A stretch of 7,023 nt of DNA, taken from the NCBI GenBank assembly GCA_002281005.1, contig NCFD01000059.1, positions 1 through 7,023 on the forward strand. Reading direction: 5' to 3'. The stretch comes from Acidocella sp. 35-58-6 (GTDB taxonomy: Bacteria; Pseudomonadota; Alphaproteobacteria; Acetobacterales; Acetobacteraceae). Shown here piece after piece: positions 1-6,886 of the stretch. Numbering within the stretch: position 1 is the first letter of the stretch; each line of letters begins with the position of its first letter. The notes below the pieces were generated by a model, which saw only the letters and a list, made by a program, of their open reading frames with translations, searched no databases and was not told the DNA's origin. Both the position numbers and the translations under genes were made by a program.

Positions 1-313
1 GTGGAGGCTATCCCGAAAGGCCAATGGGAAGCGGCCTCCACCCTGGCGCTGCCTTATGTGGCGCAACTGCGATACGTGGTGCTGCCGCAAGCCTTGCGCA
101 TCGCGGTCGCCCCCACCGTTGGGTTTCTGGTGCAGGTGGTCAAAGGCACTGCCCTCACCTCGATCATCGGCTTCGTTGAACTCTCAAAGGCCGGCACCAT
201 CATCACCAATGCCACCTTCGAGCCATTCACCGTCTATGGCTGCGTGGCGCTGCTGTATTTTGCGCTATGCTGGCCAATTTCTCAAAGCAGCCGCTGGCTG
301 GAACGGAGGCTCA

Positions 314-336
<23 letters not shown>
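1..336 (+). CDS. Polar amino acid ABC transporter permease, C-terminal part (5' truncated)
   Basis: This is the last 111 residues of an inner-membrane permease of the His/Glu/Gln/Arg/opine ABC family. The reading frame is open at the left edge, so the GTG at base 1 is only an internal codon and most of the gene lies outside the window. An EAA-type cytoplasmic loop, which docks on the ATPase, is visible at visible residues 10-30 (E10-A-A, then VVLPQALR at 26-33). The family pattern 'VKGTALTSIIG' follows at 48-58, and a last hydrophobic segment lies near residues 78-94. The glycine usually found four residues after EAA is alanine here (A16). The stop lies inside the next gene (23-base overlap), so permease and ATPase are co-transcribed. 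The substrate cannot be told from this fragment. Confidence 0.88.
305..309 (+). promoter_or_regulatory. Ribosome binding site GGAGG setting the start of the amino acid ABC ATPase
   Basis: GGAGG stands 4 bases before the ATG at 314, inside the end of the permease gene. It supports 314 as the start, even though the frame stays open upstream to base 56. The protein from 314 begins with the normal N-terminus of this ATPase family, and the upstream extension is only the permease gene read in another frame. Confidence 0.75.
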
Positions 337-1044
<708 letters not shown>

Positions 1045-1045
<1 letters not shown>

Positions 1046-1086
1046 GCTCCCGGCAGGCTTCAATTGGCTTGCCCTAAGCTGGTTTT
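1045..1086 (+). terminator. Possible transcription terminator after the amino acid ABC genes
   Basis: Bases 1052-1058 (GGCAGGC) pair with 1067-1073 (GCTTGCC) with one G-U pair, around an 8-base loop. An outer AGCT at 1045-1048 can pair with AGCT at 1077-1080. A short GGTTTT follows (1081-1086). The T-run is only four bases, so this is a weak intrinsic terminator at best. Its place, starting in the stop codon and lying before the next operon's promoter, fits that role. Confidence 0.4.
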
Positions 1087-1109
1087 GGCCATGAAATACC
1101 CGGCTGTGC

Positions 1110-1149
1110 ATGCCACGAAACTGAGATATAAGCGTCATCGGAACGTCAT
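1110..1149 (+). promoter_or_regulatory. Putative Pho box (PhoB binding repeats) upstream of ugpB
   Basis: Four 7-base units recur with an exact 11-base period: ATGCCAC (1110-1116), CTGAGAT (1121-1127), GCGTCAT (1132-1138) and ACGTCAT (1143-1149), separated by 4-base spacers GAAA, ATAA and CGGA. The Pho box known from enterobacteria is CTGTCAT repeats separated by 4 AT-rich bases. The last three units each match it at 5 of 7 positions and the first at 4 of 7. The last two share CGTCAT exactly. ugp operons are established Pho-regulon members in E. coli and in rhizobia. The repeats and spacing are visible; PhoB binding is inferred. Confidence 0.5.
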
Positions 1150-1159
1150 GAAAAACCGC

Positions 1160-1165
1160 TATGCC
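1160..1165 (+). promoter_or_regulatory. Candidate -10 hexamer of the ugp promoter
   Basis: TATGCC begins exactly 10 bases after the last Pho-like repeat, the spacing seen in PhoB-activated promoters such as E. coli phoA, where the Pho box replaces the -35 element. It matches TATAAT at only 3 of 6 positions, which is plausible only for an activator-dependent promoter. The start of transcription would fall near 1172, leaving a leader of about 35 bases that includes the ugpB ribosome binding site. Confidence 0.35.
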
Positions 1166-1193
1166 CGCGCATCACTAACCGCGTGCCAACAAC

Positions 1194-1198
1194 AGGGA
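1194..1198 (+). promoter_or_regulatory. Ribosome binding site AGGGA of ugpB
   Basis: AGGGA lies 8 bases before the ATG at 1207 and selects it over the in-frame GTG at 1183, which has no comparable site. Starting at 1207 also gives a clean signal peptide beginning MKRR. Confidence 0.7.
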
Positions 1199-1206
1199 CC
1201 TATCAC

Positions 1207-2529
1207 ATGAAACGCCGCACCATTCTCAGCACCGCCGCCGCTGCCGCCACTCTGCCTGCCATGGCACGGGCCGCCGACAGCCCGGTAACCATCAGCTTCT
1301 GGCATGCCATGCCCGGCCAGTTGGGTGAGGAGGTCAACGCCCTCACCGACAGCTTCAACAAAAGCCAGAGCGATTACGTTGTCCAGCCGGTCTATAAAGG
1401 CGTCTATGCGGACACCCTAACCGCCACGATTGCTGCCTGGCGCGCCGGCACGGCGCCGCATATCGCGCAGGTGTTTGATGTTGGCACCGCTACCATGATG
1501 TCAGCCGCCTCGGCGGTGGTGGATGTGGCACAGCTTTCGGCCAAAACCGGTGTCGCCATCGACCCGAATTCCTACGTGCCTTCCATCCGCGGCTATTACG
1601 CGCGCAATGACGGCAAAATGGGTGGGTTGCCCTTTAACTCCTCGACCGTGGTGATGTGGCTCAACCTGGATGCCTTCGAACATGCCGGGCTTGATACCGC
1701 CAAGCTGCCCACCACCTGGCCGGAAGTGATCGCCGCCGCCCGCGCTATCAAGGAGAAAAATTCCGCACCGGTCCCGATGATGACCGCCTGGCCGACCTGG
1801 GCGCATTTTGAGGAATTCGCGGCAATCCATAACGTCGAATTCGCCTCATTAAATAACGGGTTTGGTGGCCCTAACGCAAAACTTAATATCAGCGCCGCAC
1901 CGTTCGTGAGCAATCTGCAGCGCCTGCTGGACGCCGAAAAGGAAGGGATTTTCAAATATCTCGGCCGAGACAATAAGCCCAGCTCAACCTTCTTTTCCGG
2001 TCAGGCCGGCATTGGGTTCGATAGTTCGGGCATTCTGGGGCAGTTACGCAAGTCCGCCACCTTCCGCTACGCCGCTGCCTATTTGCCGTACGACCCCAAG
2101 ATCATCGCCAAGCCGATCAACTCGATCATTGGCGGCGCATCACTCTGGGCAATGACCGCACCTAACCGCAGTGCCGCCGAATACAAGGGCATTGCCAAAT
2201 ACTTCGCGTTTTTAGGCCTGCCCGAAAACGATGCCGGGTTCAGCCAATCCACCGGCTATGTGCCGGTAACGCATGCCGGCTATCAGCAGGATGTTAGCAG
2301 CGGTTATTACGACAAAAACCCCGGAGCCGACGTCGCCATCAAGCAGCTTGCCCGCCAGCCGACGACTAATTACTCGCGTGGCATCCGTTTGGGCGGCATG
2401 CCGCAAATCCGCATTATCATTGAAGCGGCCTGGGAAGGTGCGATCGCCAGCGGCGCATCGGCGGCCTCGGTATTGGCGGATGCGCAAACCCGCGGCGATG
2501 CCGTCATCAAATCCTTCGCCAAAACCTGA
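1207..2529 (+). CDS. ugpB: sn-glycerol-3-phosphate-binding periplasmic protein UgpB
   Basis: This 440-residue solute-binding protein delivers G3P or glycerophosphodiesters to the UgpAEC importer; the E. coli protein is of almost the same length. Residues 1-22 form a signal peptide: MKRRTIL, an Ala-rich stretch, then an ARA cleavage site (20-22). The RR-T-I-L order resembles a twin-arginine (Tat) signal, but the h-region is short and Sec export is possible. The mature part starts with 'VTISFWHAMPG', close to the E. coli UgpB N-terminus. 'YKGVYADTL' and 'DVGTATMM' follow. Near the C-terminus, 'SRGIRLGGMPQIR' matches the E. coli UgpB stretch with a ligand-binding arginine. The first gene of the operon, it is followed by a 70-base gap with a strong hairpin. 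Assignment to UgpB rather than another family 1 sugar-binding protein rests on these motifs and the neighbouring glpD. Confidence 0.93.
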   Translation: MKRRTILSTAAAAATLPAMARAADSPVTISFWHAMPGQLGEEVNALTDSFNKSQSDYVVQPVYKGVYADTLTATIAAWRAGTAPHIAQVFDVGTATMMSAASAVVDVAQLSAKTGVAIDPNSYVPSIRGYYARNDGKMGGLPFNSSTVVMWLNLDAFEHAGLDTAKLPTTWPEVIAAARAIKEKNSAPVPMMTAWPTWAHFEEFAAIHNVEFASLNNGFGGPNAKLNISAAPFVSNLQRLLDAEKEGIFKYLGRDNKPSSTFFSGQAGIGFDSSGILGQLRKSATFRYAAAYLPYDPKIIAKPINSIIGGASLWAMTAPNRSAAEYKGIAKYFAFLGLPENDAGFSQSTGYVPVTHAGYQQDVSSGYYDKNPGADVAIKQLARQPTTNYSRGIRLGGMPQIRIIIEAAWEGAIASGASAASVLADAQTRGDAVIKSFAKT

Positions 2530-2540
2530 AGCTTATAGCC

Positions 2541-2588
2541 GCACAAGGTGGGCCTCATGATGATGTTAACATGAAGCCCGCCTTGCGC
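2541..2588 (+). repeat. Long imperfect hairpin between ugpB and ugpA
   Basis: Bases 2541-2559 pair with 2570-2588 around a 10-base loop (2560-2569). There are 19 positions: 16 Watson-Crick pairs, one G-U pair (2549/2580) and two mismatches (2543/2586 and 2554/2575). The core pairs AAGGTGGGC with GCCCGCCTT. No T-run follows, so it is unlikely to be a full intrinsic terminator. Such structures between a binding-protein gene and its permease genes (classic case: the REP elements after malE) protect the upstream mRNA 3' end, so binding protein is made in excess. That role is inferred here. Confidence 0.75.
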
Positions 2589-2599
2589 TCCTAAACAAC

Positions 2600-3472
2600 A
2601 TGGAACGGCGGACCTTATTTCCCGGCAAGCTGCTGCCCATTGCGCTGATGGCGCCGCAGCTTTTGCTGACATTCATATTCTTCCTGTGGCCGGCAGCACG
2701 CGCGATTGAGGAATCCGTAACCGCCGCCAACGCCTTCGGCACCGACACGCTTTTTGTCGGGTTCGATAATTTCGCTGCACTCTTCACCGACTCACAATAC
2801 TGGTCATCGGTCGGGCGAACCTTATTCTTCTGTGCCGCCGTCAGCCTGGTGGCCATGACACTTGGCTTGTTGTTCGCCAATTTCGCCGACCGCAACCTGC
2901 GCGGTAAAAACTGGTACCGCACATTTTTTATATGGCCCTACGCGGTGGCCCCCGCATTATCGGCGGTGGTTTGGGTGTTTCTGGCTGACCCGCAAATCGG
3001 CCTCATCGGCAGGTATCTAGGCCCAAACTGGAATTATGGGCTGAATGGCAATCAGGCGATGGGGCTGGTGATCGCCGCCAGCGCGTGGAAGCAGGTGAGT
3101 TATAATTTCATCTTCTACCTCGCCGCGTTGCAATCAATCCCGCGCAGCTTGGTGGAAGCCGCTACACTCGATGGCGCCCGCGGCTTCACGCGCTTCCGCA
3201 CCATCATCTGGCCGCTGCTGTGGCCGACCACCATGTTCCTGCTGGTCGTCAATCTGGTCTATGCGGCGTTCGATACGTTCGGCACCATCTACGCGCTTAC
3301 CGGCGGCGGCCCGGCGGGCGCTACTGAAACCCTCGTGGTGAAAGTGTATGAAGACGGATATATTGGCAACGATATTGGCGGCTCAGCCGCGCAGTCAGTG
3401 GCACTAATGGTGCTGGTGGTAGCTCTGGTGAGCCTACAGTTCAAATTCCTCAACCGCCGGACCGCCGCATGA
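2600..3472 (+). CDS. ugpA: Glycerol-3-phosphate ABC transporter permease UgpA
   Basis: This 290-residue inner-membrane permease is one half of the Ugp transmembrane channel. About six hydrophobic segments are visible, roughly at residues 11-31, 70-94, 105-128, 153-175, 209-232 and 262-283. The cytoplasmic EAA loop runs from E186-A-A through D191-G192 to P205 and contacts UgpC. Stretches such as 'LLPYAVAP'-like (112-119), 'WKQVSYNF' (163-170), 'AALQSIPRSL' (175-184) and 'VVNLVYAAFDTF' (216-227) agree closely with E. coli UgpA. The ATG at 2600 is the only usable start: the frame has a stop at 2567, and the N-terminus aligns with the family. No clear Shine-Dalgarno sequence precedes it; the ugpB-ugpA hairpin ends 11 bases before it. 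The stop overlaps the ugpE start. Confidence 0.95.
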   Translation: MERRTLFPGKLLPIALMAPQLLLTFIFFLWPAARAIEESVTAANAFGTDTLFVGFDNFAALFTDSQYWSSVGRTLFFCAAVSLVAMTLGLLFANFADRNLRGKNWYRTFFIWPYAVAPALSAVVWVFLADPQIGLIGRYLGPNWNYGLNGNQAMGLVIAASAWKQVSYNFIFYLAALQSIPRSLVEAATLDGARGFTRFRTIIWPLLWPTTMFLLVVNLVYAAFDTFGTIYALTGGGPAGATETLVVKVYEDGYIGNDIGGSAAQSVALMVLVVALVSLQFKFLNRRTAA

Positions 3473-4305
3473 TGCGGCAAAATAATTACCTCGCGCACGC
3501 GGTGCTGATATTTGGCGTGCTGCTGTTCCTGCTTCCGATCTGGGTGATGCTAGCTGGCGCCACGCAACATGCCGGGGCCATCGCCCGTGGCGACATCTCA
3601 CTGATCCCGGATATTCATGGGCTGGGTATTTTCTGGCAAGCGCTGTTTTTCAAAGGTGTCGCCAGTGCCGGCTATCCGGTCTGGCACATGCTGCTGGTTT
3701 CTTTCGCGATGGCGCTAGGCATTGCGGTGGGCAAAATCGCGATTTCCTTAATCTCGGCCTTCGCCGTGGTGTTTTTCAGATTTCCCCTTCGCCGCGTGTT
3801 GTTCTGGACCATCTTTCTCACGCTCATGCTGCCGGTGGAGGTGCGGATTATTCCCAGCTTCGCCGTGCTGTCCTCACTGCATCTGGTGAATACCTATGGC
3901 GGCTTGACGTTACCGCTGATTGCCTCGGCCACCGCCACCTTACTGTTCAGGCAAGTCTTCGCCGCCATTCCCGACGAGTTGGTTGAAGCCGCGAGGCTGG
4001 ATGGCGCCGGGCCGCTGACATTTTTGCGGGACATGGTGCTGCCGGTGAGCCGCGCCAACATCGCTGCCCTATTCGTCATTTTATTCGTCTATGGATGGAA
4101 CCAATATCTCTGGCCACTGCTGGTTGCGAGCACACCGGCCTATTCCACTATCGTGCTGGGTATCGTGCAAATGATCTCGCCCGATGAAATGACCCCGTGG
4201 AATATGATCATGGCCACCACAACGCTCGCGTTACTGCCGCCGATCGTGGTGGTGATTTTACTACAGCGCGCTTTCGTGCGCGGCCTCACCGATGTGGATA
4301 AATAA
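3469..4305 (+). CDS. ugpE: Glycerol-3-phosphate ABC transporter permease UgpE
   Basis: This 278-residue partner permease has about the length of E. coli UgpE. Hydrophobic segments lie near residues 10-30, 73-103, 110-123, 141-162, 197-220 and 247-266. The EAA loop is E173-A-A to L191-P192, with D178-G179 conserved. The 'YGWNQYLWPLL' stretch (208-218) is typical of MalG-type sugar permeases. The start overlaps the ugpA stop by four bases (ATGA), which suggests translational coupling. A second ATG follows directly at 3472, so the protein may start one residue later. The ugpC start comes 8 bases after its stop. Confidence 0.95.
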   Translation: MMRQNNYLAHAVLIFGVLLFLLPIWVMLAGATQHAGAIARGDISLIPDIHGLGIFWQALFFKGVASAGYPVWHMLLVSFAMALGIAVGKIAISLISAFAVVFFRFPLRRVLFWTIFLTLMLPVEVRIIPSFAVLSSLHLVNTYGGLTLPLIASATATLLFRQVFAAIPDELVEAARLDGAGPLTFLRDMVLPVSRANIAALFVILFVYGWNQYLWPLLVASTPAYSTIVLGIVQMISPDEMTPWNMIMATTTLALLPPIVVVILLQRAFVRGLTDVDK

Positions 4306-4313
4306 GCAACAGC

Positions 4314-5312
4314 ATGGCAACTCTCGAATTACAGGGCCTGACCAAAAACTTCGGCGCCACCGGCGTCCTGAAATCACTCGACCTCACTTTGGCCTCTGGC
4401 GAAATGCTGGTCATCGTCGGCGCCTCCGGATGCGGTAAATCGACGTTACTGCGTTTGGTTGCCGGCTTGGAAAGCCCCAGCAGTGGGCGGATCATCCTTG
4501 AAGGTGAAGATATCACCAACCGCGATCCCTCGAAGCGCGACATCGCCATGGTCTTCCAAAACTACGCGCTCTACCCGCATATGACGGTGGCGCAAAATAT
4601 GGGCTATGCGTTGAAACTTCGCGGTGAGACGAAAGAGGAAATTGCACAAAAAGTTGCTGAAACCGCAAAGCTGCTGGGGCTGGACGAATTACTGGGCCGC
4701 CGCCCCGGCCAACTCTCCGGCGGGCAGCGCCAGCGTGTCGCGATGGGCCGGGCGATTGTTCGGCAGCCAAAACTGTTTTTATTCGACGAGCCACTTTCCA
4801 ACCTCGACGCCAAATTGCGGGTGACGATGCGCGCTGAAATCCGCCGCCTGCAACAGCGTCTCGGCATTACCTCGCTCTACGTCACGCATGACCAGGTCGA
4901 AGCCATGACCATGGCAGACCGGCTGATCGTCATGGAGGCCGGACGCGCCTCGCAAATTGCCACACCGATGGAAATTTTTGAGCGGCCGGCCAATTTATTT
5001 GTCGCGCAATTTATCGGCTCACCCGCTATGAATATCCTGCAACCGTCTGACGCGCCTTCTACCGGCGCACCCAACAATGCGGTGGTTGGCATCCGGCCCG
5101 AGCACGTGACGCTTGATGCGAATGGGTTAGAATTGCTCATTGATCTAGTCGAACCGCTGGGAGCCGAAACCTTGATTTATGGCACTCTGCCCAGCGGCCA
5201 GCGCCTGACATTGCGGCGGCCCGGCGGACCACCCGGAGTCGCAAACCTGCGTGTTGCTTTCCCGCAGGAAGCTCTGCATCTGTTCGATTCGAAAACCGGC
5301 GAGCGCCTATAG
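4314..5312 (+). CDS. ugpC: Glycerol-3-phosphate ABC transporter ATP-binding protein UgpC
   Basis: This 332-residue ATPase drives the Ugp importer. The nucleotide-binding domain is complete: Walker [10 protein letters not shown] (36-44), Q-loop Q82 in [10 protein letters not shown], signature LSGGQRQR (134-141), Walker B LFLFDEP (154-160), D-loop SNLD (162-165) and H192 in [11 protein letters not shown]-terminal TOBE-type regulatory domain follows, marked by GIRPEHV (259-265) and ending '[12 protein letters not shown]', as in MalK/UgpC proteins. It is about 24 residues shorter than E. coli UgpC (356), and most of the difference lies between 'MNIL' (239-242) and GIRPEHV, where the first part of the TOBE region is reduced. 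The gene starts 8 bases after ugpE with only a weak ribosome binding site. A single base separates it from the convergent glpD. Confidence 0.95.
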   Translation: MATLELQGLTKNFGATGVLKSLDLTLASGEMLVIVGASGCGKSTLLRLVAGLESPSSGRIILEGEDITNRDPSKRDIAMVFQNYALYPHMTVAQNMGYALKLRGETKEEIAQKVAETAKLLGLDELLGRRPGQLSGGQRQRVAMGRAIVRQPKLFLFDEPLSNLDAKLRVTMRAEIRRLQQRLGITSLYVTHDQVEAMTMADRLIVMEAGRASQIATPMEIFERPANLFVAQFIGSPAMNILQPSDAPSTGAPNNAVVGIRPEHVTLDANGLELLIDLVEPLGAETLIYGTLPSGQRLTLRRPGGPPGVANLRVAFPQEALHLFDSKTGERL

Positions 5313-5314
5313 GC
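5305..5314. repeat. 10-base palindrome spanning the ugpC stop and touching the glpD stop
   Basis: GCCTATAGGC is a perfect palindrome containing the ugpC TAG and the last base of the glpD stop. As RNA it could form only a very short stem, and no T-run follows on either strand, so I do not call it a terminator. Confidence 0.5.
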
Positions 5315-6834
5315 TACTCAGCAAAAAGTCTGGCCAAATAAGCGTCCAATTTAACTACTGTACCCTCCGGCACATGCAGCGCCAGCTTTGAGCGCCGCCA
5401 CAAGATATCCTCCGTTGTGCGAGCCCATTCATGCACCACCAGATAATCAACCTCCGCAGCCGTCAAACCGCCATCGAAATTCTCTCCCATATCAGCAAGA
5501 TTGTTTGCCTTACCAATGATCCGGTCCGCCCGCGTGCCATAAGCCCGCACCAGCCGGTGCGCCAAGGACGGAGGCAAAAACTGATGCCGTGCCGAAAATT
5601 CCGCGAGATAGGCTTCAAACGAAGCCCCCGGCAAATCGCCGCCCGGCAATGCGGCATTGGCGGTCCAGCTTTTCCCAACCGCACGCTCCATCACCGGCAA
5701 AAGTTTTTCCAGCGCATGTTCAGCCAGCTTGCGATAGGTGGTTATTTTGCCTCCAAAAACCGAGAGTAGAGCGGGCTCCCCCTTGCCGCCTTGCACATCG
5801 AGCACATAATCGCGTGTCACCGCCGAAGCATTTTCGGCGTGATCATCGTATAATGGCCGCACACCTGCGTAACTACGCACCACATCCCCCGGCACCACGG
5901 CTTTGAGAAAATACCGCGAAACGCTCTCACATAAATAATCAGTCTCCGCATCTGAAATCGTCACGCGTGCGGGGTCATCGTCATAGGGAATATCAGTCGT
6001 ACCGATTAGCGTGAACTCATGCTCATAGGGAATTGTAAACACAATGCGCGCATCCGGATTTTGCAGTAGGAAGGCAAAATCACCATCGTAAAGTTTCGGA
6101 ACAATAATATGGCTGCCTTTGACCAGCCGGACCGTCTTCTGGTTGGTCCGGCCCAGCTTGGCGCTGAGCACATCTCCTACCCAAGGCCCGGCGGCGTTGA
6201 CTAACGCATGCGCAATCACCGTTTTTTGCACACCGTCAGATGTTTCAATAATCGCTTGCCAAGTTCGCCCTTGCGGCTGCGCCGAAATCAGGCGGGTCTG
6301 CGTGTGTATGTCGGCACCCCGCTCTGCCGCATCCAACGCATTGAGCACGACCAGACGGCTATCTTCCACCCAGCAATCCGAATACGTAAATCCGCGGCGA
6401 AACCGTGGTTTTAAAATATCGCCTGCCGGATGCACGGCGAAGCGAACTGAGTGGGACGCCGGAAGCTTTTTGCGTGGGGCTAAATGATCGTAAAGCAACA
6501 AGCCCGCGCGTATCATCCAAGCGGGGCGCTGGTCTTCGGCATGTGGCAATATAAATTGCAGCGGCCAAATAATGTGCGGTGCTATGTTCAGCAACCGCTC
6601 CCGCTCCATCAGCGCTTCACGGACCAGCCGGAACTCGTAATACTCCAGGTAACGCAACCCACCATGGATCAGTTTGGTACTGGCTGATGATGTGTGGGCG
6701 GCAAGATCATGTTGCTCAACCAGCAGCACCGACAAACCGCGTCCGGCAGCATCACGGGCTATTCCCGCGCCATTTATACCACCCCCGATGATCAGAAGAT
6801 CAAGCGGTTTTGTTTGCTCCAGATTACGCACCAT
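5314..6834 (-). CDS. glpD: Aerobic glycerol-3-phosphate dehydrogenase GlpD
   Basis: This 506-residue flavoprotein oxidises G3P to dihydroxyacetone phosphate at the inner membrane and passes electrons to quinone; E. coli GlpD has 501 residues. The FAD-binding dinucleotide fold is at the N-terminus: 'IIGGGINGAGIARDAAGRG' (15-33), the first GlpD family signature. 'TSSASTKLIHGGLRYLE' follows (48-64). Further landmarks are 'SDCWVEDSRLV' (152-162), 'VNAAGPWV' (212-219), 'LVKGSHIIVP' (237-246), 'SYAGVRPL' (321-328) with the presumed substrate-binding R326, and the second signature 'GGKITTYRKLAEHA' (361-374). The C-terminal domain is complete, with 'WARTTEDILWRRSKLAL' (470-486). It consumes the substrate that the neighbouring Ugp system imports. 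The ATG at 6834 fits the family N-terminus; only a weak AGG lies upstream of it. Confidence 0.97.
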   Translation of the reverse strand: MVRNLEQTKPLDLLIIGGGINGAGIARDAAGRGLSVLLVEQHDLAAHTSSASTKLIHGGLRYLEYYEFRLVREALMERERLLNIAPHIIWPLQFILPHAEDQRPAWMIRAGLLLYDHLAPRKKLPASHSVRFAVHPAGDILKPRFRRGFTYSDCWVEDSRLVVLNALDAAERGADIHTQTRLISAQPQGRTWQAIIETSDGVQKTVIAHALVNAAGPWVGDVLSAKLGRTNQKTVRLVKGSHIIVPKLYDGDFAFLLQNPDARIVFTIPYEHEFTLIGTTDIPYDDDPARVTISDAETDYLCESVSRYFLKAVVPGDVVRSYAGVRPLYDDHAENASAVTRDYVLDVQGGKGEPALLSVFGGKITTYRKLAEHALEKLLPVMERAVGKSWTANAALPGGDLPGASFEAYLAEFSARHQFLPPSLAHRLVRAYGTRADRIIGKANNLADMGENFDGGLTAAEVDYLVVHEWARTTEDILWRRSKLALHVPEGTVVKLDAYLARLFAE

Positions 6835-6846
6835 GCAGATAAGCCT

Positions 6847-6855
6847 ATAATATCA
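6847..6855 (-). promoter_or_regulatory. Weak candidate extended -10 promoter for glpD
   Basis: Read on the minus strand, 6855-6847 is TGATATTAT, matching the extended -10 pattern TGnTATAAT at all but one position. No good -35 lies 16-18 bases upstream. Transcription would begin near 6840, leaving a leader of about 6 bases, so the glpD mRNA would be nearly leaderless. The AT-rich context makes a chance match possible. Confidence 0.25.
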
Positions 6856-6886
6856 CAGCCGCTGTTAATCATATTTGGTGCGGTAG

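Noticed and set aside
56..313. Upstream extension of the amino acid ABC ATPase frame to an ATG at base 56.
   Set aside because: This part only reads the permease gene in another frame, has no ATPase similarity, and the GGAGG plus ATG at 314 gives the family N-terminus.
1183..1206. GTG start eight codons before the chosen ugpB start.
   Set aside because: It lacks a ribosome binding site and would spoil the signal peptide; the AGGGA at 1194 serves the ATG at 1207.
1501..1973. Long minus-strand open frames inside ugpB.
   Set aside because: They are antisense to a clear coding gene and have no recognisable protein character or start signals.
4446..4867. Several minus-strand open frames of 67-93 codons inside ugpC.
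   Set aside because: Overlapping open frames opposite a GC-rich gene are expected; ugpC motifs are intact throughout.
6846..6851. Perfect TATAAT on the plus strand as a -10 for the divergent frame.
   Set aside because: No acceptable -35 lies 15-19 bases upstream, there is no extended TG, and the hexamer sits in AT-rich DNA where it can occur by chance; not listed as a feature.
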